From: Antedon mediterranea
Lineage: Eukaryota > Echinodermata > Crinoidea > Comatulida > Antedonidae
Direction of reading: 5' to 3'
Assembly: GCF_964355755.1 (NCBI RefSeq)
Contig: NC_092675.1
Span: 15,639,312-15,703,311 of the forward strand
Length of the DNA: 64,000 nt
Of this stretch, positions 12,582 to 23,833 are shown piece after piece. How positions within the stretch are numbered: the first letter of the stretch is position 1; each line of letters begins with the position of its first letter. The translations under genes were made by a program, and so were the position numbers. The notes beneath the pieces are model-generated. The model was not told the origin of the DNA and searched no databases. It saw only the letters and a list, made by a program, of their open reading frames with translations.

Positions 12582-13095
12582 TAGTAGAGCAGTTAATGAC
12601 ATGAGCTGTGCATTTTATTACCAAAGCATGAAACTTGGCACAAAGTTTCTTTAATGCATAGATTCAAAATATCGGGGGCGCCAAGTGTCCAACGTCCGGT
12701 ATGGCGGCCATCTTGATTTCAAAATGGCCACCATAAAAACAAAAATTGTTCATATCTTGGCAACTATACACATTAGAGACTTAATCACTAACTATATATT
12801 TCTATTTGCTCTAATGAAAAGTTTCGTCCAAGAATGAACGGAAATGACGTTTGTTAAAGTTTGACCTTTGACCTCGTATTTGTATATCTCTGTAACTACT
12901 GGTCATTTTCAATCAATTTTTGTGTCATTTTGTTCAGAATAATTACATTTATATTTGTAGTAATTAAACATTTTCAAATAAAATGACCGGAAATACAATT
13001 TATGACCTTTGATTTTTAATGTGAATATACTGTGTATGTGGGTTTTGTTGGTCTTAAATGCACCTAATTTTGAACTTTGACCTGATAGGCGTAAT
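12582..13095 (+). repeat. Dispersed repeat of about 0.5 kb, copy 1
   Basis: Starts AGTAGAGCAGTTAATGAC and contains CAAAGCATGAAACTTGGCAC and ATGGCGGCCATCTTG. An inverse copy lies at 27890-28450, and 44930-45180 shares its style (GGCATTTCCGGTCATTT, repeated GACCTTTGACC). No coding seen. Class unknown. Confidence 0.65.
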
Positions 13096-13469
13096 TATAT
13101 TAAATGATTAAGGGACTTAAATTGTATATAGTACATAAAATTGGTAAACATTGTGCTTGGTGGTACCATTAGTTCAGCGATGTTGGCACCTTCTGATTCG
13201 CTAAAAGTTTTAATATTTTGATTGAGGAAATAACATACATGTTATGGAATACCGTAAAACCTCGAAAAGGTGATAGTATGAGCTTCTTTTCGAGATAGAC
13301 TGTATTTGAATGTCAAATGAATAGTATGATGATCGTGTTTATATCAATATATTATTAATGACCTTACAAAGAACCCTTTATATTTCAACAATTAAGCCAA
13401 TATTCTACAATTTATTGTTTTCCAAGTGGAATTTTGATTGCATCTTCTTTTTGTATGCTTCCTCGGTCA

Positions 13470-14010
13470 ATATGGTCCTAACCCTCCTTCTTTGTCTGTA
13501 GATGGTCTTATACCCCTTCTTTATCTGTGGATGGTCTTATACCCCCTTATGTATCTGTTGATGGTATTACACCCCTTTCTTTGTGTGTCGATGGTCTTAC
13601 ACCCCTTCTTTGTCTGTGAATGGTCCTACACACCCTTCTTTGTCTGTGAATGGTCCTACACACCCTTCTTTGTCTGTGGATGGTCCTACCCCTCCTTCTT
13701 TGTCTGTGGATGGTCTTATACCCGCTTCTTTGTCTGTAAGTGGTCCTACACCCCCTTCTTTGTCTGTGGATGGTCCTACACCCCTTCTTTGTCTGTGGAT
13801 GGTCCTACACCCCTTCTTTGTCTGTGGATGGTCTTATACCCCCTTCGTTGTCTGTAAGTGATCCTACAGTATACCTGTTTCTTTGTCAGTGGATGGTCCT
13901 ACACCGCCTTCTTTGTCTGTGGATGGTCTTATACCCCTTTCTTTGTCTGTGGATGGTCTTATACCCACTTCTTTGTTATGGATGGTGTTACACCCCCTTC
14001 TTTGTCTGGA
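13470..14010. repeat. Minisatellite, about 30-bp unit, roughly 18 copies
   Basis: Consensus CTTCTTTGTCTGTGGATGG followed by TCCTACACCCC, with copies varying between 29 and 31 bp. Because the period is close to a multiple of three, long open frames run through it in several frames; they encode only the repeat (for example SVDGPTP) and are not taken as genes. It lies upstream of the first visible hook exon. Confidence 0.9.
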
Positions 14011-14787
14011 CCCACTACTTTGATTGATTAAATCAGACATTGTTTCTTCAAAATGAAAGTCCACAGGTGGATGCCTAAAAAGGTCTTGTACAGAACAGTA
14101 TATTGTTGGTCCATGTCACTAATTTGAGGAATACTTGAATAATTATATTGAGATGTCTTTTACGAATTGATTTGGTTCGGATTTTGCTAAAAAATCAATG
14201 ACTAGAGAAAATCGAAGAAAAGGATTCAGATGAAAGGTTTTAGGACATCGGGTGAAAATCCTATCGTTCAATCCCGTTCCAGTCTCATTAGCCTAAAAAA
14301 ACTCTACATGATAATTACGTTAATAAAAAACGTATCATATAACAAAGAAAACACATTTCAACGTCAGTATTTTACAAATTTTTTACATTGTGTTGACCCA
14401 TGACCTTTTCCACACAAAACTCTTTTAGCCAAAAAATGTTTTTTTTTTCATTGAGGTTTTATTCATTAAATAAAATATTTATTCACAAAAACTACATTCA
14501 ATAAGCACAGTGACATTTAGTATATTTATTATAACAGGAAACATGATAATAAAACAGTATTATCGTAATTTTAGTACAACAATTGTTAACGATTTGGTGA
14601 ATATGGACGCGTGACATGAACTATGCACAAACAACAACATGGCTTCGATTGATGTGATCTTCAAATAAAATGTTGTTTTCACCATGAAAACATTATTGAT
14701 AAAACAGCATTTCCCATTATGGAAGTTCGATTTATAAGGTTGTTGCTTGTACCAAGGTATGGGTAAACTTAGATGGTACCTGTAAAA

Positions 14788-15200
14788 ATATAGGCCTAGG
14801 CCTATATTGCTAATAAACTAAGCCTAGCCTAGGCTAGGACCTAGCTAATGTAGGCCTATCCGAGCTAGCCTAGGCCTAGATATTCTTAATAAATCATATG
14901 AAGACATAATAACAAAGCATCCATATTTTGGATTTCATCACCATTGTTAATATCGTAAATACATCAAAACAAGAACGATAGAATTGCCTATTCAAGTTTA
15001 ACACATTCACTAGCCTAGACCTAGGCTTATTTCCTTTAGTGCAAAGATTCAAACCAAAATATAGGCCAACGATCCGAGTAGCCTCCTACCTAGTCCTACC
15101 GGTGATTCCGCCTAGGCCATGGAGTTATAAAATTCTAATTTTATAACTCTAGGCATAGGACATTGACTCAAGCGCAGTGAAAGTAACTAGGCCTAGATTA
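14788..15200. repeat. AGGCCTAG-rich degenerate palindromic sequence
   Basis: Dense CCTAGG, AGGCCT and GCTAGC words at 14788-14885 and 15003-15200. Similar patches occur at 29676-29980, 42717-42790 and 42955-43050. They look like a genome-wide simple sequence rather than one element. Confidence 0.6.
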
Positions 15201-15340
15201 AATTACAATTAGAAGTAGACCAACAAATAGAGTATAATATACAACTGTGCAGTGGCTGGTAGTAAACTCTACATAGGCCTATGCCAGTTAACAAAATTAT
15301 TCTTAATTTTTCATTCAGGCTGAAAATTGTGTGTCGAAAA

Positions 15341-16017
15341 ATGGAAAGTTTCCAGCCAACTGACCTTGCTAGTAGTACTGCTAGTGATCCTCCACCAACT
15401 AAAAAGACTAAACATTTGTTACGGAGCAAGACCAGTATCAGTCAATCAGGGACTATTTTACCTAAAGTATGTATTATTTGTAAGAAGGCACAGAAGCAGA
15501 TTAGAAAAAATTACAAAACCTGCAACCAGAAATTGAGAAAGGCTGTCACAGATGATGCAGGTAGGAGCCTTTTAAAACAATTAATACATTTTTTTGTACG
15601 TGGTATAGATTATGTACATATATAACTTATTAACCATTTTTTATGCTGTATATTTAAAGGATTGCTACGAGCAGCTGCTGAAATGAAAAATGACCAAGAA
15701 ATGTTGGAAGGACATACACGGAAAGAGCTGTATTCAATGCACCATCACCAAATAAACATGGATGGACAGTGGGTGATTACAAAATTTGTGTAAAATGGAT
15801 GAATCAAGACCCAGCACTGCAGACATTATTAGAAATAATAAAATGTGGTTGTAAGTCTGGATGCAACCAAGGAAGGTGCCAATGCAAAAAATCAAGTATG
15901 AAATGCTCTGATCTCTGCCGCTCCACAAACGGCGGGAATAGACTGGAAAACAAAGCTGATGATGAATCAGAAGATGAAGAGCTTGATGATACCTGTTTGG
16001 ATGACCTCTTTGCATAG
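15341..16017 (+). pseudogene. Cysteine-rich CXC-type gene with internal deletion
   Basis: Exon 1 (15341-15560) starts at ATG in MESFQPTDLASS and encodes a CIICKK zinc-knuckle-like motif and KLRKAVTDDA, ending at GT 15561. Exon 2 (from 15660 after a weak AG) continues in phase as LLRAAAEMKNDQEMLEG and HTRKEL. Without room for an intron, the C-terminal part of the same kind of protein follows in another frame: FNAPSPNKHGW, ICVKWMNQ, CGCKSGC, CQCKKSSMKCSDLC and an acidic tail (DDESEDEELDD) to the stop at 16015-16017. From memory, proteins with this N-terminus and this cysteine-rich tail are long, widespread uncharacterised invertebrate proteins, often repeated in genomes. Here several hundred middle residues are missing and the frame breaks near 15730, so it is most likely an internally deleted copy. 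No specific function can be given. Confidence 0.6.
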
Positions 16018-16118
16018 GCTTTTTAATACCTTTTACATACTGTATTTTACTTGTGACTTGTTTAATGCACTGTATTATTTTGCCTAATAATAATCATTGT
16101 TTATAATGAAGAGATACA

Positions 16119-16560
16119 TTTCGTGTCATGTTAGAGCATTAAAGTACTTTCATGCACAATGTCATATTCCCTACATTTATAATGTAGTTTTTGTTATGTA
16201 AGCTGTAGAAGTTAACATACTACATTAGTATGGATTTTGACCACAGCCCTGGTTTTTGACGTGTGACTTGACTTGAACTTGGTTTAAAATGCCTACAATA
16301 ATAAAGGGATCAATGTTGTGCCATGTTAGAGCAATTGTGCTTCCATGCATTATGTGACTCATCCCTACATTCAAAATGTAGTTTTTGTTATGTAAAAGCT
16401 GTAGAAGTTAACATACTACATTAGTATGGATTTTAACCACAGCCCTGGTTTTGACTTGTGACTTGATTTGAACTTGGCTCAAAATGTCTACAATAATAAA
16501 GGGATCAATGTTGTGCCATGTTAGTCTAGAATTGTACTTTCATGCATACATTATATTCCC
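16119..16560 (+). repeat. Tandem duplication, about 198-bp unit, 2.2 copies
   Basis: GTGYCATGTTAGAGCA recurs at about 16120, 16318 and 16515. Each full unit includes GCTGTAGAAGTTAACATACT and ACAATAATAAAGGGATCAA. It starts about 100 bp after the stop of the CXC-type copy and includes AATAAA words, so the duplication may multiply a former 3' end. Confidence 0.8.
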
Positions 16561-17042
16561 TACATATTGGAAGCAAGAAAGAGAACCTTCACGTGGTCCT
16601 TACTGTTATGCCTTAGGGTAACCGATCTCTGCAACTATACCAATATTACTTACCTTATGTTCATTGAATTTTATAACGGATAAAATATGTAAATCTGATA
16701 GCATTTATCCTTTTCTTTTTGTATTTTGTCAATTCTGATGCATCTTATCTGTACATATTTTACAGTACTGTGTATTTTACTTTTTGTTTTAACATTTTAC
16801 TGATTTTATTTTATTTTTATATTAAGTTGCCATGAGAAAAACCAATTTCAAATCTTTCGTTGATGAACTATTTGACAATAAAGTTATCTTGTATCTTGTA
16901 AATCTAAACAATAAAATTTAGTTGAAATGTATTGTGGTCTTAATTAAATGGTTTAATTTTCAAAAGTAATGATAGAAATAAAGAAATAATTCAAATGCTT
17001 TTAGAATTATATATATAATGTGTATTTGATGGCGGACACTCA

Positions 17043-17470
17043 TTGGTTATCCGCAACTTAGTAGTTGCGGATAACCCTTGTTATTGTAAATATCTTTTTT
17101 TTCATCTTCTTTATTGGTTATCCGCTTAGTAGCGGATAACTCCTTGTAATCGTCCTGGATCTTTTTTTTTTCTTTATTAGTTATCCGCTTAGTAGCGGAT
17201 AACTCCTTGTAACTGTATGAAATCATCTTTTTTTTTTTTTTTTTTTTTTTTCTGTATTATTAGTTATCCGCTTAGTAGCGGATAACTGCTTGTAATCGTC
17301 CTGTTACTTTTTTTTTTTTTAGTTATCCGCTTGGTATACCAAGCGGATAACTCCTTGTTATTGTATGAGATCAACAGTTTTTTTCTGTATTATTAGTTAT
17401 CCGCTTAGTAGCGGATAACTCCTTGTAATCGTCCTGTTTCATCATATTTTTTTTTTTTTTTTTTTTCTGT
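17043..17470 (+). repeat. Array of six palindromic hairpins (GTTATCCGC stems)
   Basis: Stems GTTATCCGC and GCGGATAAC occur at 17045-17076 (extended to GGTTATCCGCAAC), 17117-17140, 17180-17203, 17263-17286, 17322-17351 and 17396-17419. The fifth is a perfect 30-base palindrome centred in GGTATACC. Linkers read CTCCTTGTAATCGTCCTG or CTCCTTGTTATTGTATGAGATC and end in poly-T runs. The array forms the 5' end of the plus-strand unit that follows. The regular spacing is not CRISPR: spacers are near identical and the DNA is animal. Confidence 0.9.
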
Positions 17471-18988
17471 ATTATACTTCTTTCCTTCTGTCATTTTTGT
17501 GCGTCGCGTTTCTCTAAAACGTGTAAACAGAACATATCGTAACTTTGTCAACATATCGAAATTTACGTGAACTTGTGCACCTCCTATTTTTGAATGACGT
17601 CAGAGTTGCGCAACGTGACTTACGCGCGATTTTATGAATTTCAATGATTGATCATAGACTAAAAACCAAACATAATTTTGTTTTGACACTTTGTGAAAAT
17701 TTAAGTCACATCAAGCGCAAACTTTCTATGGATTAAAAATAGCATCTTTCACAAAAAGTTACGCGCGCACGCGCGTTTAAAATTTTGGAGTGCGAAAAAT
17801 CAACTTCTAATCAACTTTCTATGCGTTTCATGTCATTTTGAGCATGTCAAAAATTCCCACGCGCGCGAAACTTTTTACGCACGCGGTGCACACGTAGCGT
17901 TAAAAACATGCTTTTTTCGCGTGATTTATGTTTTTTCAGCCTTTTATAGTAATGTTACCAACTTTTAAACAATTTCGACTTAAAATTACGTCATACGAGC
18001 ACGTCGAATTAAATAATTTGCACGCGTTTCTGGTGAAAAAGTTCAAAAATTCGTCAAAATTATGCCTATTTTTAAACAGTCATAGATTCTAAACTACATG
18101 GAGAACTTTTTTTTAATTACATATTCTGGAAGTTGATGAGTTGTAGATATCGAATCATGCATTAATATGGCTAACCGGACATTGTGACGTCATCGTATGG
18201 CCACGCGAATATAAAATATAGGATTTTTGTCTCTTTCGTCATAGCTCATCACATTTAATAGAGCGCATCTCCACTTATTCGTTGTCCATTTTCACCCCGA
18301 TTTTAATATGTTCTAGGTCAATCAACTATCTTTTGCATGAATTAAAAATATTTTAATTTTTTCAACGTCATCATGCCTAAAAATTTAAATTACGTTGGTC
18401 ATTAATTTCATCTTTACAGTAAATTTTAATCTGTTATAGCTCGTAAGAATAAAATGTGATAATCACGATTAAAACGTTTTCAGGAAGCTATTGTATTGTA
18501 GATACAAAATCATGTGAAAATTGTGCCAATCGAATGTTGTGACGTCATCATATGGCCAGTTAAATACAAAAAGTCGTATTTTCATCTTTTGCGTTATATT
18601 TCATTACATTTAAAAGAGCGCGCATCAATATTTCACGTATTCAAATTTCTTCTACACGTTAATATGTTGTTGCTGAGATAATTTCATTCTGAAATTTCTA
18701 CTTTTGCATTTCATTTTGAAACCGTCAAGATGTTAAAAATGACAATAAAATACGGGTCCCATAATTTCACCTATTTTACACTGTTTGTGATATGTATACA
18801 GATTGTACTGTGTATACTATGTATATGACACAAAATAACAGAATTCAGAAATAACAACATATCATATTCTTCAGTTCAGGTCATAATGCCTTAATAGTTT
18901 TCTGTGTGCAATATTCTAACGTATGACGTGCACGTGGCGTTTGTCGAGCGGATAACTAACTCGTCAAAGTGACGAGTTTCATGTCTAG
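17043..18988 (+). mobile_element. Helitron-like unit R1 with hairpin array
   Basis: Begins with the six-hairpin array, then the usual body starting TTCTTTCCTTCTGTCA. It ends GCGGATAAC, hairpin AACTCGTCA/TGACGAGTT, TCATG and TCTAG at 18985-18988, then T. It opens the plus-strand array of six units (17.0-26.4 kb), in the opposite orientation to the array in the hook intron. Confidence 0.75.
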
Positions 18989-20512
18989 TTCTTCTTTCCA
19001 TCCTTCCTTTTTGTGGATCGCGTTTCTCTAAAATGTGTAAACATAACATTTCATAACTTTGACAACATATGGGCATTTACGTGAAGTTGTGCACCTCCTA
19101 TTTTTGAATGACGTCATAGTTGCGCAACGTAACTTACGCGCAATTTTATGAATTTCAATGATTGATCATAGATTAAAAACTAAAAGTCATTTAGTATTGA
19201 CACTTTGACAAAATTTAAGTCATATCAGGGGCAAACTTTCTACGGATTAAAAATGGCATGTTTCACAAGAAGTTACGCGCGCACGCGCATTTAAAATTTC
19301 AAAATGCGCAAAATTAATTTCTAATCAACTTTTTATGCGTTTCTTGTCATTTTGAGCATGTCAAAAATTCCCACGGGCGCGCAATTTTTTACGCACGCGG
19401 TGCGCACGTAGCGTTAAAAACATATTTTTTTCTCTTGAATCATATTTTTCAAGCCTTTCCTAGTAATTTTGAAAACAATTTAGACCTTTTCCAATTTAAA
19501 TAACGCCATACGAACACGTTGAATTAAACATTTCATGCGCGTTTTTTATGAAAAAGCTTAAAAAATCGTCAAAATTATGTCTTTTTTTAAACAGTCATAG
19601 TTTCTAAAGTAAACCGTGAACCGTTTATTTTTATTACAAAATCTAGAAGTTGATGAGTTGCAGATATCGGATCATGCATCGATAAGGCTAAAAAAACATT
19701 GTGACGTCATCGTATGGCCACACGAATGTAAAATATAGGATTTTTGTCTCTTTCGTTATTGCTCATCACATTCAATGGAGCGCATCACGCTTATCTGTAT
19801 TCCTTTTTCTCCTACATTTATACATTGTGTAGGTCAATCAACTTTCTTTAGCATGAGATAAAAATATTTTAATTTTTATGACGTCATCATGCCTAAAAAT
19901 TTTAATTACGTGGGTCATTAATTTCATCTTTACAGTAAATTTTAATCTGTAATAGCTCGTAAGAATAAAATGTGATAATCACGATTAAAACGTTTTATGG
20001 AAGCTATTGGATTGTAGATACGAATTCATGTAAACATTTTGCCAATCGGATGTTGTGACGTCATCATATGGCCAGTTGAATAAAAAAAGTCGTATTTTCA
20101 TATTTTGCGTAATAGTTCATCACATTTAAAAGGGTGCGCATCAATATTTTACGTATTCAAATTTCTTCTACACGTTAATATGTTGTTCCTGAGATAATTT
20201 CCTTCTGAAAGTGCTATCTAAGTGTTTCATTTTGATACCGTCGCCATGTTAAAAATTGGAATAAATGGCGGGTCCCGTAATTTCACCTATTCTACACTGT
20301 ATGTAATATGTATACAGATTATACTGTTTGCATGTATATACTATATGACACGAAATTGACAGAATTCAGCACTAACAGCATATCATATTCTTCAGTTCTT
20401 GTCATAATGCCATAATCTTTATCTGTGTGCAATATTCCAACGTAAGACGTGCACGTGGCGTTTATCGTGGTGCGGATAACTAACTCGTCAAAGTGACGAG
20501 TTTCATGTCTAG
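18989..20512 (+). mobile_element. Helitron-like unit R2
   Basis: A full-length body of 1524 bp ending CTAG at 20509-20512. It holds four perfect TGACGTCA sites (19109, 19702, 19879, 20056). It is almost identical to the solitary copy at 58.93-60.46 kb, the clearest difference being a 4-bp gain there. It joins the preceding unit directly, CTAG followed by TTCTTCTTTCC. Confidence 0.78.
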
Positions 20513-22326
20513 TTTTTTCTTATTTCTTTCTCCCTCATTTTTGTGTCTCACGTATCTCAAAAACTTGTAAACATAACATTTCATTACTTTGTCAACATAT
20601 GGGCATTTACGTGAAGTTGTGCACCTCCTATTTTTGAATGACGTCAGAGTTGCGCAACGTGACTTACGTGCGATTTTATGATTTTTTATGATTGATCATA
20701 GACTAAAAACCAAGCATAAATTTGTTTTGACACTTTGTAAAAATTTAAGTCATATCAAGGGAAAACTTTTTGTGGATTAAAAATGCCATGTTTTACAAGA
20801 CGTTACGCGCGCACGCGCATTTCTCCTCTATTTTTGTGTCTCGCGTATCTAAAAAACGTGTAAACATAACATTTCATAACTTTGTCAACATATGGGCATT
20901 CACGTGAAGTTGTGCACCTCCTATTGTGAATGACGTGAGAAATGCGCAACGTGACTTACGCACAATTTTATGAATTTCGCGTATTTAACATAGATTTAAA
21001 ACCATATAACAATTTAAATTGAAACTTAGCAAAAGTTTAATTTATATCATGCGCTAACTTTCTGTGGATAAAAAATTGCGTGTTTTACACAAAGTTACGC
21101 GCGCACGCTAATTTAAAATTCAAAATGCGAAAAATCAATTTCTAATCAACTTTCTACGTGTTTCATGTCATTTTAAGCATGTAAAAAATTCCCACGCGCG
21201 CGCTTTTTTTTACGCGCGCGGTGCGAACGTAGCGTTGAAAACCATTTTTCTCTCGTGATTTATGTTTTCAAGCCTTTTATAGTAATTTTACCAACTTTGA
21301 AACAATTTCGACTTCAAATTACGTCATACGGGCACGTCGAATTGGATAATTTATTTGCGTTTTTGAGGAAAAAGTTCAAACATTTGTCAAAATTATACCT
21401 TTTTTTAAACAATCATAGATTCTAAACTACGAGGTGAACTTTGTTTAAATTACATATCCAGGAAGATGATAAGTTGTAGATAAGGAATCATGCATTGATA
21501 TGGCAAACCGGACATTGTGACGTCATCGTATGGCCACGCGAATATAAAATATAGGATTTTTGTATCTTTCGTCATAGCGCATCTCATTTAATAGAGCGCC
21601 TCTCCACTTATCCGTATTCCATTTTAACCCAGATTTTGAAATTTTCTAGGTCAATCAACTATCTTACGCAAGAGTAAACATTTTTTTATTTTTATGACGT
21701 CATAATGTCTAAAAATATAAATAACGTGGGTCACTTATATTTATCTTTACAGTAAATTTTAATCTGTTATAGCTCATCAGAATAAAATGTGATAATCACG
21801 ATTAAAACGTTTTCTGGAAGCTATTGGATTGTAGATACGAATTCATGTAAACATTTTGCCAATCGGATGTTGGGACGTCATCATATGGCCAGTTGAATAA
21901 AAAAAGACGTATTTTCATATTTTGCGTAATAGTTCATCACATTTAAAAGGGTGCGCATCTATATTTTACGTATTCAAATTTCTTCTACACGTTAATATGT
22001 TGTTCCTGAGATAATTTCCTTCTGAAATTGCTATCTAAGTGTTTCATTTTGATACCGTCGCCATGTTAAAAATTGGAATAAATGGCGGGTCCCGTAATTT
22101 CACCTATTCTACACTGTATGTAATATGTATACAGATTATACTGTTTGCATGTATATACTATATGACACAAAATTGACAGAATTCAGCACTAACAGCATAT
22201 CATATTCTTCAGTTCAGGTCATAATGCCTTAATATTTTTCTGTGTGCAATATTCTAATGTATGACGTGCGCGTGGCGTTTGTCGAGCGGATAACTAACTC
22301 GTCAACGTGACGAGTTTCATGTCTAG
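20513..22326 (+). mobile_element. Composite Helitron-like unit R3
   Basis: Runs as a normal unit for about 300 bp to GCGCGCACGCGCATTT (near 20820), then restarts at the 5' body sequence (CTCCTCTATTTTTGTGTCTC) and continues to a complete 3' end (CTAG 22323-22326). A 5' fragment of one copy is thus fused to a whole copy without a terminus between. The unit at 23834 has the same junction. Confidence 0.7.
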
Positions 22327-23833
22327 TTCTTTCTTTCTGTCAATTTTGTGTCTCGCGTATCTCAAAAACTTGTAAACAAAACATTTTATAACTTTGTCAA
22401 CATGTGGGCATTCACGTGAAATTGTGCACCTCCTATTGTGAATGACGTCAGAATTGCGCAACGTGATTTACGCGCGTTTTAACGAATTTCGCGTATTTAA
22501 CATAGATCGAAAACCATATAGCAATTTAAATTGAAACTTAACAAAAGTTTAATTTATATCTTGCACTAACTGACTGTGGAAAAAAAATGGCATGTTTCAC
22601 AAGAAGTTACGCGCGCACGGGCGTTTAAAATTTCAAAATGCGAAAAATCAATTTCTAATCAACTTTCTACGCGTTTCATGTCATTTTGAGCATGTCAAAA
22701 ATTCCCACGCGCGCGCATATTTTTACTCGCACGGTGCGCACGTAGCGTTGAAAATCAATTTTTTTCGCGTGATTCATGTTTTTCCAGCCTTTTCTGGTAA
22801 TTTTACCAACTTTTGAACAATTTTGACCTAAAATTACGTCATACGGGCACATCCAATTGGATAATTTACGTGCGTTTTTTATGAAAAAGTTCAAAAATTT
22901 GTCATTCATTCATAGATTCTAAACTACGAGGTGAACTTTTTTTAAATTATATATTCTGGAAGTTGATGAGTTGTAGATATGGAATCATGCATTAATATGG
23001 CTAATCGGACATTATAACGTCATCGTATGGCCACGCGAATATAAAATATAGGATTTTTATATCTTTCGTCATAGCGCATCACATTTAATAGAGCGCATCT
23101 CCACTTATCCGTTTTTTATTTTCACCCCGATTTTGATATTGTCTAGGTGAATGAACTATCTTTCGCATGAGTTAAAAATATTTTAATTTTTATGACGTCA
23201 TCATGTCGAAAATTGTAAATAACGTAGGTCACTTATTTTCATCTTTACAGTAAATTTCAATCTGTTATAGCTCATCAGAATAAAAAGTGATAATCATGAT
23301 TAAAACGTTTTCTGGAAGCTATGGGATTGTAGATACGAATTCATGTAAACATTTTGCCAATCGGATGTTGTAACGTCATCATATGGCCAGTTGAATAAAA
23401 AAAGTTGTATTTTCATATTTTGCGTAATAGTTCATCACATTTAAAAGGGTGCGCATCTATATTTTACGTATTCAAATTTCTTCTACACGTTAATATGTTG
23501 TTCCTAAGATAATTTCCTTCTGAAATTGCTATTTAAGTGTTTCATTTTGATACCGTCGCCATGTTAAAAATTGGAATAAATGGCGGGTCCCGTAATTTCA
23601 CCTTTTCTACACTGTATGTAATATGTATGCAGATTATACTGTAGTGTTTGCATGTATACTATAATATGACACAAAATTGACAGAATTCAGCACTAACAGC
23701 ATATCATATTCTTCAGTTCTTGTCATAATGCCATAATCTTTATATGTGTGCAATATTCCAACGTATGACGTGCACGTGGCGTTTGTCGTGGTGCGGATAA
23801 CTAACTCGTCAAAGTGACGAGTTTCATGTCTAG
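22327..23833 (+). mobile_element. Helitron-like unit R4
   Basis: Ordinary unit of 1507 bp with terminus CTAG at 23830-23833 and 3' hairpin after GTGCGGATAAC. A 77-codon antisense frame at 22676-22909 corresponds to the frames at 5989-6177 and 7515-7703, but is broken in most other units. Confidence 0.73.

Noticed and set aside
13438-14064. ORFs of 66-139 codons over the minisatellite
   Set aside because: Open in several frames on both strands simply because the repeat unit is near a multiple of three; the product is only the repeat.
12552-15200. Missing first exon of hook (about 20 codons)
   Set aside because: I looked for a minus-strand ATG exon ending in a phase-0 donor and resembling SLLTW, but found no convincing candidate, so none is annotated.
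17043-17470. CRISPR-like appearance (palindromic repeats with regular spacing)
   Set aside because: The DNA is from a spliced eukaryotic genome, the spacers are near identical poly-T linkers, and there are no cas genes.
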